Shown here one piece after another: positions 15,186 to 24,118 of a DNA stretch of 64,000 bases (position 1 is its first letter; each line of letters starts with the position of its first letter). The notes under the pieces were generated by a model. The model did not search any database. It had not been told where the DNA came from and was given only the letters and a program-made list of their open reading frames with translations. The translations under genes were made by a program, and so were the position numbers. The stretch is taken from assembly GCF_003646465.1 (NCBI RefSeq), contig NZ_QZEX01000001.1:372001-436000 (forward strand), given 5' to 3'. This DNA is from Chachezhania antarctica (GTDB taxonomy: Bacteria > Pseudomonadota > Alphaproteobacteria > Rhodobacterales > Rhodobacteraceae).

Positions 15186-16328
15186 ATGACCACCACGATC
15201 AGAACCCGCACCGGCGCCGCGACCGATTTCTTCGCCTACGTGCAGTCCTTCAATAACAATTTCGAATCCGCGGGCCGGGGCGTCTTTTCGAACGGGCTTT
15301 CGGGCGACTATGGCGCCTCGGCCGCGCCGGTCAGCGAAACGCCGGCCCCGGGCGCGCTGGGGTACATCATCCGTGACAATGTCGTCTACGACTTCAACAC
15401 GCACACGCTGTCGGGCACTGTCAGCCAGGTCGTCTTCGGCAGCGGCGAATACTACACCGACATCGGGGGCGGCAGCGTCGCGCTGGACATGTCGGCGCCA
15501 GCCTACACGGTCGATCTGTCGCCGTCGATCACCGGTGACGCGGCCGTCGACGTGATCTACGGCATGCTGGATCTTGGCGGCGCATCGAACGGCGAGGTCC
15601 AAACCCTGCTGGACAACATGATCCCGGACGATGTCGCGTTCTACGGCGCCGGCGGTGACGATGTCTTCACGGGGACCGACAATGCCGATATGCTGAAAGG
15701 CAAGGGCGGCGACGACACCCTGTACGGTGGCAAGGGCGCAGACGACATTTACGGCGGCAATGGCGACGACACGCTCTACGGCAACGGCGGGTCCGACACG
15801 ATCAATGGCGGCAAGGGCGACGATACGATTTACGGCGGCAACGGTTCCGACACGATCTTCGGCGGCAACGGTTCCGATACCATCTATGGCGGCAAGGGCA
15901 ACGATACGATCAAGGGCGGCAAGAGCGCCGACACGATCTATGCGGCCAACGGCGCGGACACGGTCTTCGGCGGCGGCGGTGCCGATGTGATCTTTGGTGG
16001 CAATGGCAAGGACACGATCGACGGTGGCAAGGGTCACGACGTGATCAACGCCGGCAGCGGCATCAATACGGTGACCGGCGGCAAGGGTGCCGACGATTTC
16101 GTGTTCTCCGGATCGTTCAAGAAGACAACGATCACGGATTTCGGGCGCGGCAATGACGAGCTGGACTTTTCCGACTTCGGCGAAGCCACCACCTTTGCCG
16201 AGTTCAAGGATGCGTCGCAAGAGCGGGGCGGCAACGTCGTCTACGACATGGACGGCGACGGCCTGAACAAGATCGTTCTGCTGGACACCACTATGGACGA
16301 CCTGTCCGCGTCCGACTTCATCTTCTGA
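15186..16328 (+). CDS. Secreted HasA-like hemophore domain fused to RTX repeats, copy 1
   Basis: The protein has 380 residues and no Sec signal. Residues 1-148 follow the HasA pattern in order. [15 protein letters not shown] starts it; [17 protein letters not shown] matches the HasA loop that carries the heme ligand Tyr75 and its partner His83 (here Tyr68 and His73). Then come [18 protein letters not shown] and VIYGML...LLDNMI. Residues 153-310 are about 15 calcium-binding RTX nonapeptides ([18 protein letters not shown] and so on). The C-terminus DLSASDFIF is a type I secretion signal. No cognate type I exporter is in the window. It is transcribed away from the TonB receptor, with its own hairpin terminator. 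The HasA relation is by eye and should be tested. Confidence 0.75.
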   Translation: MTTTIRTRTGAATDFFAYVQSFNNNFESAGRGVFSNGLSGDYGASAAPVSETPAPGALGYIIRDNVVYDFNTHTLSGTVSQVVFGSGEYYTDIGGGSVALDMSAPAYTVDLSPSITGDAAVDVIYGMLDLGGASNGEVQTLLDNMIPDDVAFYGAGGDDVFTGTDNADMLKGKGGDDTLYGGKGADDIYGGNGDDTLYGNGGSDTINGGKGDDTIYGGNGSDTIFGGNGSDTIYGGKGNDTIKGGKSADTIYAANGADTVFGGGGADVIFGGNGKDTIDGGKGHDVINAGSGINTVTGGKGADDFVFSGSFKKTTITDFGRGNDELDFSDFGEATTFAEFKDASQERGGNVVYDMDGDGLNKIVLLDTTMDDLSASDFIF

Positions 16329-16337
16329 TACGCATCG

Positions 16338-16361
16338 GGGCGGTCCGATATCGGGCCGCCC
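16338..16361 (+). terminator. Hairpin terminator after HasA-like gene 1
   Basis: The 24-base near-perfect palindrome GGGCGGTCCGAT/ATCGGGCCGCCC starts 10 bases after the stop. Closely related palindromes follow the other two copies, so the terminator was duplicated with the gene. No T-run follows. Confidence 0.65.
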
Positions 16362-16711
16362 TCCTGCCCCGCCGCGCGGGTGGAAACTCGCGCGGTACCG
16401 GCAGATTGCTTCGGGCGCAAACGCCGGTGCGCCGGTGATGCCCGACCCCCCCCAAGCTGAAATCGCATGACGTGGTGGCGCTTCTTGGAAAGCGCCGGTG
16501 CGATGATGATTATTGGTGACGTCAAAACGTCTGGCTGATACTCCGCAGAAGGCCCAACGGTGGGTCCTGAGCGGACGCCGGTCCCTCGCATCGTTGGCCT
16601 GAAGTCGTTTCTGCTCATTCTTTCGAAATTCCATTCGGTCGGCATGGCACCCGTTCCGCCGCTGACCTCGGCAATCACCTGACTGGCATTTCGGTCAGGA
16701 CAGGAGACGTG
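16362..16711 (+). other. Gap between HasA-like genes 1 and 2
   Basis: No gene is seen. It holds a run of eight C (16446-16453), a GACGT-CAAA-ACGTC palindrome (16518-16531) next to the AT-rich GATGATGATTATT, and the second copy of the conserved element (16634-16667). The element again ends 45 bases before the ATG. A strong site, CAGGAGACGTG, precedes the start codon. Confidence 0.5.
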
Positions 16712-17761
16712 ATGACCACAACGATCACCACCAACAGAAATTCCGTCACCGATTTCACGGCATATCTCTATTCCTTCAACGAGGACTTCACCCCCAGGGA
16801 CAAGGCGTTCTACGAGACCACGCGGGCCGGCGAATTCTACGGCGTTATTGCCGGATCTGCCGCGAACATCGGAGACACGGTGCGCCCGAACGCGATGGGC
16901 TATCTCATGGGTGATGCTGTCGGCTCCATCGGGACGTTGCAGACGATCAGCCGGGTCGCATTCGGCGATGGCGTGTATTCCACCCGCAACGATCTGAAAA
17001 TGTCGATTCCCAGCTATACCGTCGAATTCTCGCCCGAGATCGGCGGTGCCATAGCCGGCTTCATGCGTTTGATCGTGGAGAGACTGGGCGATGCCACGAA
17101 CAAGGATATGGCGTTTCTGCTAAACTCGATGCTGCGGACCGACGTGATTTTCCACGGTGCTGGCGGCAATGACGTCTTCCGGGCGACGGACGAGGCCGAT
17201 ATCCTCGACGGCAAGGCGGGCGCCGACACCCTGTACGGCGGCAAGGGCGCCGACGAGATCCTGGGCGGCAAGGGCGGGGATTCCCTGTTTGGCGGCAACG
17301 GCCACGACACGATCAACGGACAGAAGGGCTCCGATACGGTGTCCGGTGGCAAGGGCAATGACACGATCCAAGGTGGCAACGGCCGGAACACGCTTTCCGG
17401 CGGCGCGGACGATGACATGATCCATGGCGGTGCCGGCGCCGACACTATCCATGGCAACATCGGTGCCGACACCTTGAATGCGGGCGGCGGCGTGAACACC
17501 GTGACCGGTGGCAAGGGGGCCGACCACTTCGTGTTCACCGCAACGTTCAAGAAGACCGTCATCACGGACTTCGGGCGTGGCGGCGACCAGCTCGATTTCT
17601 CGGGCTTCGCCGGACAGGCAAAGAACTTCGACCAGTTCAAGACTGCCTCGATCGAGCGCGACGGCAAGGTCATCTACGACAGGGGCGGCGATGACCAGAA
17701 CAAGATCGTTCTGCTCGACACCACGCTGGACGACCTGTCCGCGTCCGACTTCATCTTCTGA
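16712..17761 (+). CDS. Secreted HasA-like/RTX protein, copy 2 (heme ligands not conserved)
   Basis: The protein has 349 residues and the same architecture as copy 1: HasA-like residues 1-143, about 12 RTX repeats (about 150-280), and the same DLSASDFIF end. The fold landmarks persist: SFNEDFTPRD, EFYGVIAG, GYLMGDAVGS, ISRVAFGDGVYS and YTVEFSPEI. The loop that holds Tyr and His in HasA is shortened and reads GDAVGSIGTLQTIS, with neither residue. It may therefore not bind heme in the HasA manner, or may bind another ligand. I chose ATG 16712 over the GTG three bases earlier because it matches the starts of both paralogues. Confidence 0.75.
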   Translation: MTTTITTNRNSVTDFTAYLYSFNEDFTPRDKAFYETTRAGEFYGVIAGSAANIGDTVRPNAMGYLMGDAVGSIGTLQTISRVAFGDGVYSTRNDLKMSIPSYTVEFSPEIGGAIAGFMRLIVERLGDATNKDMAFLLNSMLRTDVIFHGAGGNDVFRATDEADILDGKAGADTLYGGKGADEILGGKGGDSLFGGNGHDTINGQKGSDTVSGGKGNDTIQGGNGRNTLSGGADDDMIHGGAGADTIHGNIGADTLNAGGGVNTVTGGKGADHFVFTATFKKTVITDFGRGGDQLDFSGFAGQAKNFDQFKTASIERDGKVIYDRGGDDQNKIVLLDTTLDDLSASDFIF

Positions 17762-17768
17762 GATTCAA

Positions 17769-17792
17769 GGGTGGTCCGACATCGGGCCGCCC
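17769..17792 (+). terminator. Hairpin terminator after HasA-like gene 2
   Basis: The 24-base palindrome GGGTGGTCCGAC/ATCGGGCCGCCC starts 7 bases after the stop and is homologous to the one after gene 1. Confidence 0.65.
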
Positions 17793-18082
17793 CGGTGCGC
17801 GTTCCGGATGCCGGTTCGCGAATGCAGATCCGATAAAACAGAGCGACGAAAACCCTGTGATATCCCGGCACGGTTTCACCATCGGTGAAATCGACGGTTT
17901 TGGCAGACACGCCCGCCGTCAACGGAAGCCGGATCGCGGTTGCGAATTCGGCACGAAACCGGGTTACCTAGTCGAGATCCAGCCTATATATTAATCAAAT
18001 CAACAATCGGTCGGCGTGGCGCCAGTGCGAAGCTGACCTAGAAAACTGCCTCGTCCTCAGGCCAGGCACGACAGGAGACGTC
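17793..18082 (+). other. Gap between HasA-like genes 2 and 3
   Basis: No gene is seen. A short AT-rich patch lies around 17980-18010 (TATATATTAATCAAATCAAC). It is followed by the third copy of the conserved element (18006-18038), ending 45 bases before the ATG, and by a ribosome binding site ACAGGAGACGTC. The AT-rich patch is the likely promoter. Confidence 0.5.
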
Positions 18083-19129
18083 ATGACGACCACGATCACT
18101 ACCGGCAGGAATTCCGTGACCAATTTCACTGGCTACATGGAAAACTTCAATGCGACCTTCCTGCCCAGTTCCTTCACGTCCTACAAACATGAAGTCAACG
18201 GCGTCTTCTACGGTGTCTACGGCGCGTCTGAGGGATCGCTCTTCGGGCCATCGCCCCAGGCAGCAGGATACATCATCGGCAACGGCTACGGAGCCGAATC
18301 GACGCCGCAAACGGTAAGCCGGCTTCTCTTCGGCAACGGCGTGTTTTCCACCGGCGACGATCTTCAGATGTCGGCTCCGCGCTATACCGTCGAATTCGCG
18401 CCTGTCCTGGCTGGTGCCCCGGCCGACAAGATTATCGACGAAGTGCAGAGCCTGGGCAAGTTTTCGAAGACGGGTGTGGACGCGCTGCTGGACATGATCT
18501 TCGCAGAGGATGTCGTCTTCTTCGGTGCCGGCGGCGGCGATGTCTTCACCGGGACGAATAATGCCGACCACCTGAATGGCAAGGCAGGCGACGACACCCT
18601 GAAGGGCGGCAAGAATGCCGACACGATCCTGGGCGGCACGGGCTCCGATAGCCTGAAGGGCGGCAACGGCCACGATACGATCAAAGGCCAAAAGGGTGCC
18701 GATGTTGTTTCCGGCGGGAAGGGCAACGACACGATCTTCGGCGGCAACGGCAAGAACACGCTAAAGGGCGGCGCGGACAACGACGAGATCCAGGGCGGCG
18801 CCAAGGCCGACACGATCAAGGGTGGCGGCGGCGCCGATACCATGAACGCGGGCGGCGGCATCAACACGGTGACGGGCGGCAAGGGAGCCGACCACTTCGT
18901 GTTCACCGGCGCTTTCAAGAAGACCGTGATCAAGGATTTCGGCCGCGGCAACGACCAGCTCGATTTCTCGAACTTCTCCAACGAGGCGACGAGCCTTGCG
19001 CAGTTCAAGAATGCCTCGACCGAGCGCAAGGGCAAGGTCATCTACGACATGGGTGGCGACGACCAGAACAAGATCGTGCTGCTCGACACCGATCTGAGCG
19101 ACCTGTCCGCGTCCGATTTCATCTTCTGA
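18083..19129 (+). CDS. Secreted HasA-like/RTX protein, copy 3
   Basis: The protein has 348 residues and is built like copies 1 and 2. Its N-domain is the one that looks most like HasA outside the ligand loop: YKHEVNGVFYGVYGAS, GYIIGNGYGAESTPQTVS, LLFGNGVFST, YTVEFAPVLAG, then a helical end VDALLDMIF. Tyr69 sits near the place of the HasA ligand Tyr, but the partner His is absent. A His (H36) is present in the early loop, where Serratia HasA has its other ligand His32. About a dozen RTX repeats, unusually rich in Lys ([18 protein letters not shown]), precede the DLSASDFIF secretion end. Confidence 0.75.
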   Translation: MTTTITTGRNSVTNFTGYMENFNATFLPSSFTSYKHEVNGVFYGVYGASEGSLFGPSPQAAGYIIGNGYGAESTPQTVSRLLFGNGVFSTGDDLQMSAPRYTVEFAPVLAGAPADKIIDEVQSLGKFSKTGVDALLDMIFAEDVVFFGAGGGDVFTGTNNADHLNGKAGDDTLKGGKNADTILGGTGSDSLKGGNGHDTIKGQKGADVVSGGKGNDTIFGGNGKNTLKGGADNDEIQGGAKADTIKGGGGADTMNAGGGINTVTGGKGADHFVFTGAFKKTVIKDFGRGNDQLDFSNFSNEATSLAQFKNASTERKGKVIYDMGGDDQNKIVLLDTDLSDLSASDFIF

Positions 19130-19136
19130 AACGTCC

Positions 19137-19160
19137 GGGCGGTCCGGCATCGTGCCGCCC
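19137..19160 (+). terminator. Hairpin terminator after HasA-like gene 3
   Basis: GGGCGGTCCGGC/ATCGTGCCGCCC is the third member of the duplicated terminator family. The rest of the gap to the peptidase gene (to 19449) shows no gene. Its start codon is preceded by AGCAGGACAGGAT. Confidence 0.6.
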
Positions 19161-19449
19161 CCGGTCACGCGGACCCGATACCGTATTGCACGGTATCGGC
19201 AAGGCCGCTCCGACGCTGCGGAAAAGGTCATGAACGGTTCCCGATGACCGGACGGACCTTGCGGCCAAGGTCTGCCCGATGGCACAGACCGCGTGATCGG
19301 CCGCGCCCCACCGACGTAAATATTTGGTTTTGCAGAATAGTCGGTCCCGGCTAACCTTCCGCATGGATTGAGTTACCCTTAGGGCAACCACCACCGCGCC
19401 AGCCGCGGCACTTCTTGCCGCGCAGCCATAAGCAGGACAGGATTTTGCC

Positions 19450-21516
19450 ATGCCGCCAGTTTCAAAATGCTTCGTGATGACGACGGCGCTTGCCACGTTT
19501 GCGGGCGCCGCCGCCATGGCCCAGGACGTCTACCCGATCGGCGCGGATCAGCTGGCCTTTTCCATCCACAACATGGACCCGAGCGTCGATCCCGGCGACG
19601 ACTTCCAGCAATACGCCGCGGGCGGCTGGCTGGACCGCGCCGATCGGCCCGAACGGATGGCTTCCATCGGGGCGATGGCCTACATGACCGAACGCGCCAA
19701 CACGATCCTGAAGGCCGCGGTGGTCGACGCCGCCGCGAACGCCGCCGCTGCGCCCAAGGGCAGCCCGGTGCAGCAGGTGGGCGATTTCTTCAACGCGTTC
19801 ATGGACATCGAGGCGCGCGACGCCGCCGGGCTGGACCCGCTGCGCCCCTATCTCGACCAGGTCAACGCGCTGGAAACGCACGACGACATTGCCCGTTTCC
19901 TCGGCGAATGGTCCCTTGTCGTGTTCGAAACGCCCTTGATGACCATATCGGTCACCACCGACATGAACGATGCCACGAAGATCTCGATGGCGGCGACGGA
20001 GGGCAGCCTGGGCCTGTCCCTCGGCTCGGTCTACCAGATGCCCGGCGAGTCCGCGGCCAAGCAGGCCTATCGGCAATATGTCGAGGATCTGCTGATCCTG
20101 ACCGGCGTGACGGGTGACGAAGCGGGGCCGATGTCGGAAATGATCGTCTCGCTCGAGACGATCCTGCAGTCGGGGGAGCTTTCGCCCGTCGAATATGCCG
20201 ACCCGCGCAACCGCAACAACCCGACGGACTGGGCGGATTTCCAGGCGCTCGTGCCCGAGATGGACATGAGCCTCTACCTTGAAGGGCAGGGCCAGCCGGT
20301 GCCCGATATGATCATCCTGTTCCAGCCGAACTACTACCCCAAGCTGTCGCAGGTCCTACAGGAATATTCGATGGAGGACCTGCGCGATTACCTCCGGTTC
20401 TCGGTCGTAAGCTCCATGCAGGGGGTGCTGGGCCCGGACTTCAAGGAACCGGTGCGTGCTTTGACCGAGGCCCTGCTGGGCGTCGCGACCCAGACGCCGG
20501 ACGATGACCTGGCACTGCAGATGATGCCGGGGAAACTGGGCCATCCGCTGGGCCGGCTGTTCGTCGAGGCGGCGTTTCCGGAAGACACCCGCGCCGCCAC
20601 CGCCGACATGATCGAACGGATCATGACCCAGTTCCGCCAGCGCATCGAAACCCGGCACTGGCTGTCCGAAGAAACCCGCGAAGCCGCGCTGGGGAAGCTG
20701 GATGCGTTCTATATCGGGGTCGGCTACCCGGACGAATGGATCGACTACAGCTCGGTCGAAGTGGTGCCGGACGATCCGGTGGCGAACCTCGTCAACCTTG
20801 CGACCTTCGGCAACCGGCGCGACCTGTCGAAGTTCGGCCATCCGAAGGTGCATGAACCGTTCAACAACCCGCATGGCACGCTGCCGATGCTGGTCAACGC
20901 GGGGTACACGCCGTCGATCAACGGGTTCGAGGTGACAGCCGGCATCGCCCAGCCCGCGGGTTTCGACCCCGAAATGGACGCGGCGGTGAACTATTGCCGC
21001 CTTGGCGCCATCATCGGCCACGAGATGACGCACGGCTTTGACAGTGGCGGCCGCCTGTACGATGCGCAGGGCAACCTGCGGAACTGGTGGACGGATGCCG
21101 ACGCACAGGCGTTCGAGGCCGAGGCGCAGAAGCTGATCGACCAGGCCGACGCCTACGAGTTCCTGCCCGGCAACTTCGTGAACGGTGCGCTGACGGTGAA
21201 GGAGAACATGGCCGACATCGGCGGCATCACCTTCGCCCATCTCGCGCTGATGAAATACCTCGAGGAGCACCCCGAGGAGAACGTCGAGATCGACGGCCTC
21301 ACCCCATCGCAACGCTGCTTCATATCCTGGGCCCAGTTCTGGACGGAAAAGAGCACGCCGCAATACATGGAAAACAGCCTGACGAACGTGCACGCGCCGA
21401 ACCCCTACCGCACGACGGCGCCCTTGCGGCACGTCGAGGCGTTCTACGAGGCGTTCGACATCACGGAAGACGATCCGATGTGGCTGCCGCCGGAACAGCG
21501 CGTGAATGCGTGGTGA
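19450..21516 (+). CDS. M13-family zinc metallopeptidase (neprilysin/PepO-like), secreted
   Basis: The protein has 688 residues with a signal peptide (LATFAGAAAMAQ, about 1-25). Family landmarks are DPGDDFQQYAAGGWLDR near the N-terminus (usually DFY.Y..G.W), the zinc motif GHEMTHGFD (about residue 523), and ENMADIGG (about 585) carrying the third zinc ligand Glu and an active-site Asp. The usual substrate-binding NAYY/VNAFY strand reads VNAGYTPSIN. It should cleave oligopeptides in the periplasm or outside. It stands alone between the HasA-like genes and the Dpp operon. Whether it processes the RTX proteins cannot be told. Confidence 0.93.
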   Translation: MPPVSKCFVMTTALATFAGAAAMAQDVYPIGADQLAFSIHNMDPSVDPGDDFQQYAAGGWLDRADRPERMASIGAMAYMTERANTILKAAVVDAAANAAAAPKGSPVQQVGDFFNAFMDIEARDAAGLDPLRPYLDQVNALETHDDIARFLGEWSLVVFETPLMTISVTTDMNDATKISMAATEGSLGLSLGSVYQMPGESAAKQAYRQYVEDLLILTGVTGDEAGPMSEMIVSLETILQSGELSPVEYADPRNRNNPTDWADFQALVPEMDMSLYLEGQGQPVPDMIILFQPNYYPKLSQVLQEYSMEDLRDYLRFSVVSSMQGVLGPDFKEPVRALTEALLGVATQTPDDDLALQMMPGKLGHPLGRLFVEAAFPEDTRAATADMIERIMTQFRQRIETRHWLSEETREAALGKLDAFYIGVGYPDEWIDYSSVEVVPDDPVANLVNLATFGNRRDLSKFGHPKVHEPFNNPHGTLPMLVNAGYTPSINGFEVTAGIAQPAGFDPEMDAAVNYCRLGAIIGHEMTHGFDSGGRLYDAQGNLRNWWTDADAQAFEAEAQKLIDQADAYEFLPGNFVNGALTVKENMADIGGITFAHLALMKYLEEHPEENVEIDGLTPSQRCFISWAQFWTEKSTPQYMENSLTNVHAPNPYRTTAPLRHVEAFYEAFDITEDDPMWLPPEQRVNAW

Positions 21517-21626
21517 GGAGAGATCGAGACATGAAAAAATGCAGAAGGGAGGCCCCGCCGGAGTTTTGTCGGAGTGCCCGTTGACGGTCAGGCGCGTCCC
21601 TGGTTTCTGGCTGCCTCTGCGCGTCG

Positions 21627-23291
21627 TCAGGAGGCCGGCCGGGCTTGCGCTACCTGCGGCCAGCGCGCGCGCCACGGGCTGAGCCCACGCGGGACGGCCT
21701 CGATCAGGCGTCTTGTATAGGCCTCCTGCGGGGCGCCAAGCACCGTTTCGGTCGGCCCGCTTTCCACGACGCGGCCGCGATGCAGCACCACGGTGCGGTC
21801 GGCCAGCCGTTGCACCACGCCCAGATCGTGGGTGATGAACAGCACCCCCAACCCGTCGCGGTCGCGCAGGCGGATCAGGAGGTCCAGCACCTGCCCGCGC
21901 ACCGACACGTCGAGAGAGGCGACCGCCTCGTCACAGACCAGAAGCCTTGGGCCCGCGGCCAGCGCCCGGGCCACCGCCGCGCGCTGAAGCTGCCCGCCCG
22001 ACAGGTCCCGGGGGCGGCGCCGGGCAAGGGCGGGGTCAAGACCCACGTCCCGGAACAGTTCCGTCACGCGGTCGGCGGCGGCGCGCCCGGTCAGCCCGGC
22101 ATGGATGCGCAGCGGCACCTGCAGGCCGTGGGCCACGTCGCGCCGTGGGTTGAAGCTGGCCAAGGGGTCCTGGAACACCACCTGGATCGCGGCCCGTTGA
22201 TCCCGCGGCAGCGGGCGACGCCCGTCAACTGGCGTGCCGTCCATCGTGACGGTGCCTGCATGGGGCAGGTCCAGCCCCACCGCGATCCGGCCCAGCGTCG
22301 TCTTGCCCGATCCGCTTTCGCCGATCAGGCCCACGATCTCACCCGGACGGACCCGCAGGTCGACCCCGTCCGACGCCACGATCCTGTTGCCGCCGCGACC
22401 GGTGAACGTCCGGTGGATGCCGGTCATGCGCAGCCCGGCCTGATCGTCCGGCACATCCGGTAGCGGAGACCCGCCTTCACCGGGGTTTCCGGACAGGGTG
22501 AAGGGCAGCGCCGCCTCCACCAGCCGCGCCGTGTAGGGATGCGCGGGGCGACGGGCGATCTCGCGCGCCGGGCCGTCCTCCAGCAGTTCGCCATCCTTCA
22601 TCACCGCCATCCGGTCCCCGATGGACGCGGCAACGGCAAGGTCATGGGTGACGAAGATCATCGCGATACCCTCGTCATCGACAAGATGCAGCAACAGGTC
22701 GAGGATCTGGGCCTGTACCGTCGCATCCAGCGCCGTCGTCGGTTCGTCCGCCAGCAGCAGCCGAGGTGTGCCGGCCAAGGCGGCGGCGATGGCCACGCGC
22801 TGTTTCTGACCGCCGGAAAGCTGGTGCGGAAAGGCCTGCGCGCGGACCGCCGGATCGGGAAGGCCGACGCGGTTCAGCAGATCGACCGTCCGGTCCCGCG
22901 CGGCACGGGTGGACAGGCCGTGATGAACCTGCACGACCTCGTCGATATGGGCGCCGATGGTCAGAACCGGGTTCAGGCTGCCGCCGGGGTTCTGGAAGAT
23001 CATCGCGATCTCGCGCCCGGCAATGCCGCGCCTGTCGGCGCCGGGTGCCAGCAGGTTGCCGGCGTGACCATCCAGCCGCATGTCGCCGCGCAGGCCGGTT
23101 CCCTTGGGCAGCAGGCCCGCGATGGCGCCCAGTACCGTGGTTTTGCCGGATCCGCTTTCGCCGATCAGTGACAGCACCTCGCCCGGGGCCACGTCCAGCG
23201 ACACGCCGCGCACGGCCTGTACCGGCGCGTCGCGGCGGCGACCGGGAAAGGCGATCTCAAGATCGCGGAGGGTCAGAAGCGTGCCTGTCAT
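21627..23291 (-). CDS. Dpp-type ABC importer, fused double ATP-binding protein (DppD-DppF)
   Basis: The protein has 554 residues and two complete ABC modules in one chain. Both have the Walker A GESGSGKTT, with signatures LSGGQKQRV and LSGGQLQRA and two DE Walker B ends (LLADEPTTALDAT and LVCDEAVASLDVS). This matches fused DppD/DppF or GsiA-type ATPases of peptide/nickel/opine importers. It is the last gene of the leftward binding-protein, permease, permease, ATPase operon, with an ATGA overlap to the second permease. The operon follows the vitamin B6 genes directly. Confidence 0.93.
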   Translation of the reverse strand: MTGTLLTLRDLEIAFPGRRRDAPVQAVRGVSLDVAPGEVLSLIGESGSGKTTVLGAIAGLLPKGTGLRGDMRLDGHAGNLLAPGADRRGIAGREIAMIFQNPGGSLNPVLTIGAHIDEVVQVHHGLSTRAARDRTVDLLNRVGLPDPAVRAQAFPHQLSGGQKQRVAIAAALAGTPRLLLADEPTTALDATVQAQILDLLLHLVDDEGIAMIFVTHDLAVAASIGDRMAVMKDGELLEDGPAREIARRPAHPYTARLVEAALPFTLSGNPGEGGSPLPDVPDDQAGLRMTGIHRTFTGRGGNRIVASDGVDLRVRPGEIVGLIGESGSGKTTLGRIAVGLDLPHAGTVTMDGTPVDGRRPLPRDQRAAIQVVFQDPLASFNPRRDVAHGLQVPLRIHAGLTGRAAADRVTELFRDVGLDPALARRRPRDLSGGQLQRAAVARALAAGPRLLVCDEAVASLDVSVRGQVLDLLIRLRDRDGLGVLFITHDLGVVQRLADRTVVLHRGRVVESGPTETVLGAPQEAYTRRLIEAVPRGLSPWRARWPQVAQARPAS

Positions 23292-24118
23292 CGTCCGGTC
23301 AGTCCCAGCCTGCGGGCCAGCGCGTCACCGCTGAGGCTGACGGCCAGCACGGACAGCGCGATGGCGATGCCGGGCAGGATCACCAGCGCCGGATCGGTGC
23401 GGATCAACGCCCGGCCATTGGCCAGCATCCCGCCCCAGCTGACACGGTTCGGATCCGACAGGCCAAGAAAGGCCAGCGCGCTTTCGACAAGGATCGCTTC
23501 GCCCACCGTCACGCCGATAAGGGCGATCACGGGTTGCAGTGCGCCGGGCAGCACCTCGGCAAAGGCGATGGCCAGCGGCGGGCGGCCGGCGATGCGGGCG
23601 GCGTCGACGTAATCGGCACCGCGCAGGCGCAGCACCTCGGCCCGGACCAGCCGGGCGGTGGGCGGCCACGAGGATATGCCGATGGCGACCACAACATTGG
23701 TGGCGCTGGCACCCAGCACACTGACCAGCGCGAGCGCCAACAGGAAGGTGGGCACGGTCTGGAACGCCTCGGTCACGCGCATCAGTGTTTCGTCCAGCCA
23801 GCGGGCCGAAAATCCGGCGAGCGTTCCGATCAGGATACCGACGCAGATCGCGGCCGCGGCGGCGGTGGCGCCGACGGTCATGGACACGCGGGCGCCGTGC
23901 AGCATCTCGGCCAAGATATCGCGGCCCAGCTGGTCGGTGCCAAGGGGATAACGGGCATCGGTGAAGGGCGGCGTCAGCGGCCGCCAGACCATGTCGAGCG
24001 GATCGCCCGGTGCGAGCCATGGCGCCATGAGCGCGGCGCCTGCCAGCAGCACCAGCAGCGTCACGCCAATGAAGCCGCCGACGGGGCGGGGAATGCGGGA
24101 AGCGGCGGTTTCGATCAT
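23288..24118 (-). CDS. Dpp-type ABC importer, permease 2 (DppC-like)
   Basis: The protein has 276 residues. It has an N-terminal membrane segment (FIGVTLLVLLAGAALMAP), the DppC-type periplasmic stretch YPLGTDQLGRDILAEMLHGARVSM, and the cytoplasmic EAA loop region GADYVDAARIAGRPPLAIAF. It starts one base into the stop of the preceding permease (TGATG) and overlaps the ATPase gene by four bases. Confidence 0.92.
   Translation of the reverse strand: MIETAASRIPRPVGGFIGVTLLVLLAGAALMAPWLAPGDPLDMVWRPLTPPFTDARYPLGTDQLGRDILAEMLHGARVSMTVGATAAAAAICVGILIGTLAGFSARWLDETLMRVTEAFQTVPTFLLALALVSVLGASATNVVVAIGISSWPPTARLVRAEVLRLRGADYVDAARIAGRPPLAIAFAEVLPGALQPVIALIGVTVGEAILVESALAFLGLSDPNRVSWGGMLANGRALIRTDPALVILPGIAIALSVLAVSLSGDALARRLGLTGR

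Noticed and set aside
16446-16453. Run of eight C as a phase-variation tract
   Set aside because: It is in a non-coding gap 260 bases from the next start codon, and no reading frame depends on it.
15650-19050. Short DNA repeats reminiscent of a CRISPR or satellite
   Set aside because: The periodicity is 27 bases in frame and encodes RTX nonapeptides; there are no unique spacers between identical repeats. No CRISPR array or cas gene is seen in the window.
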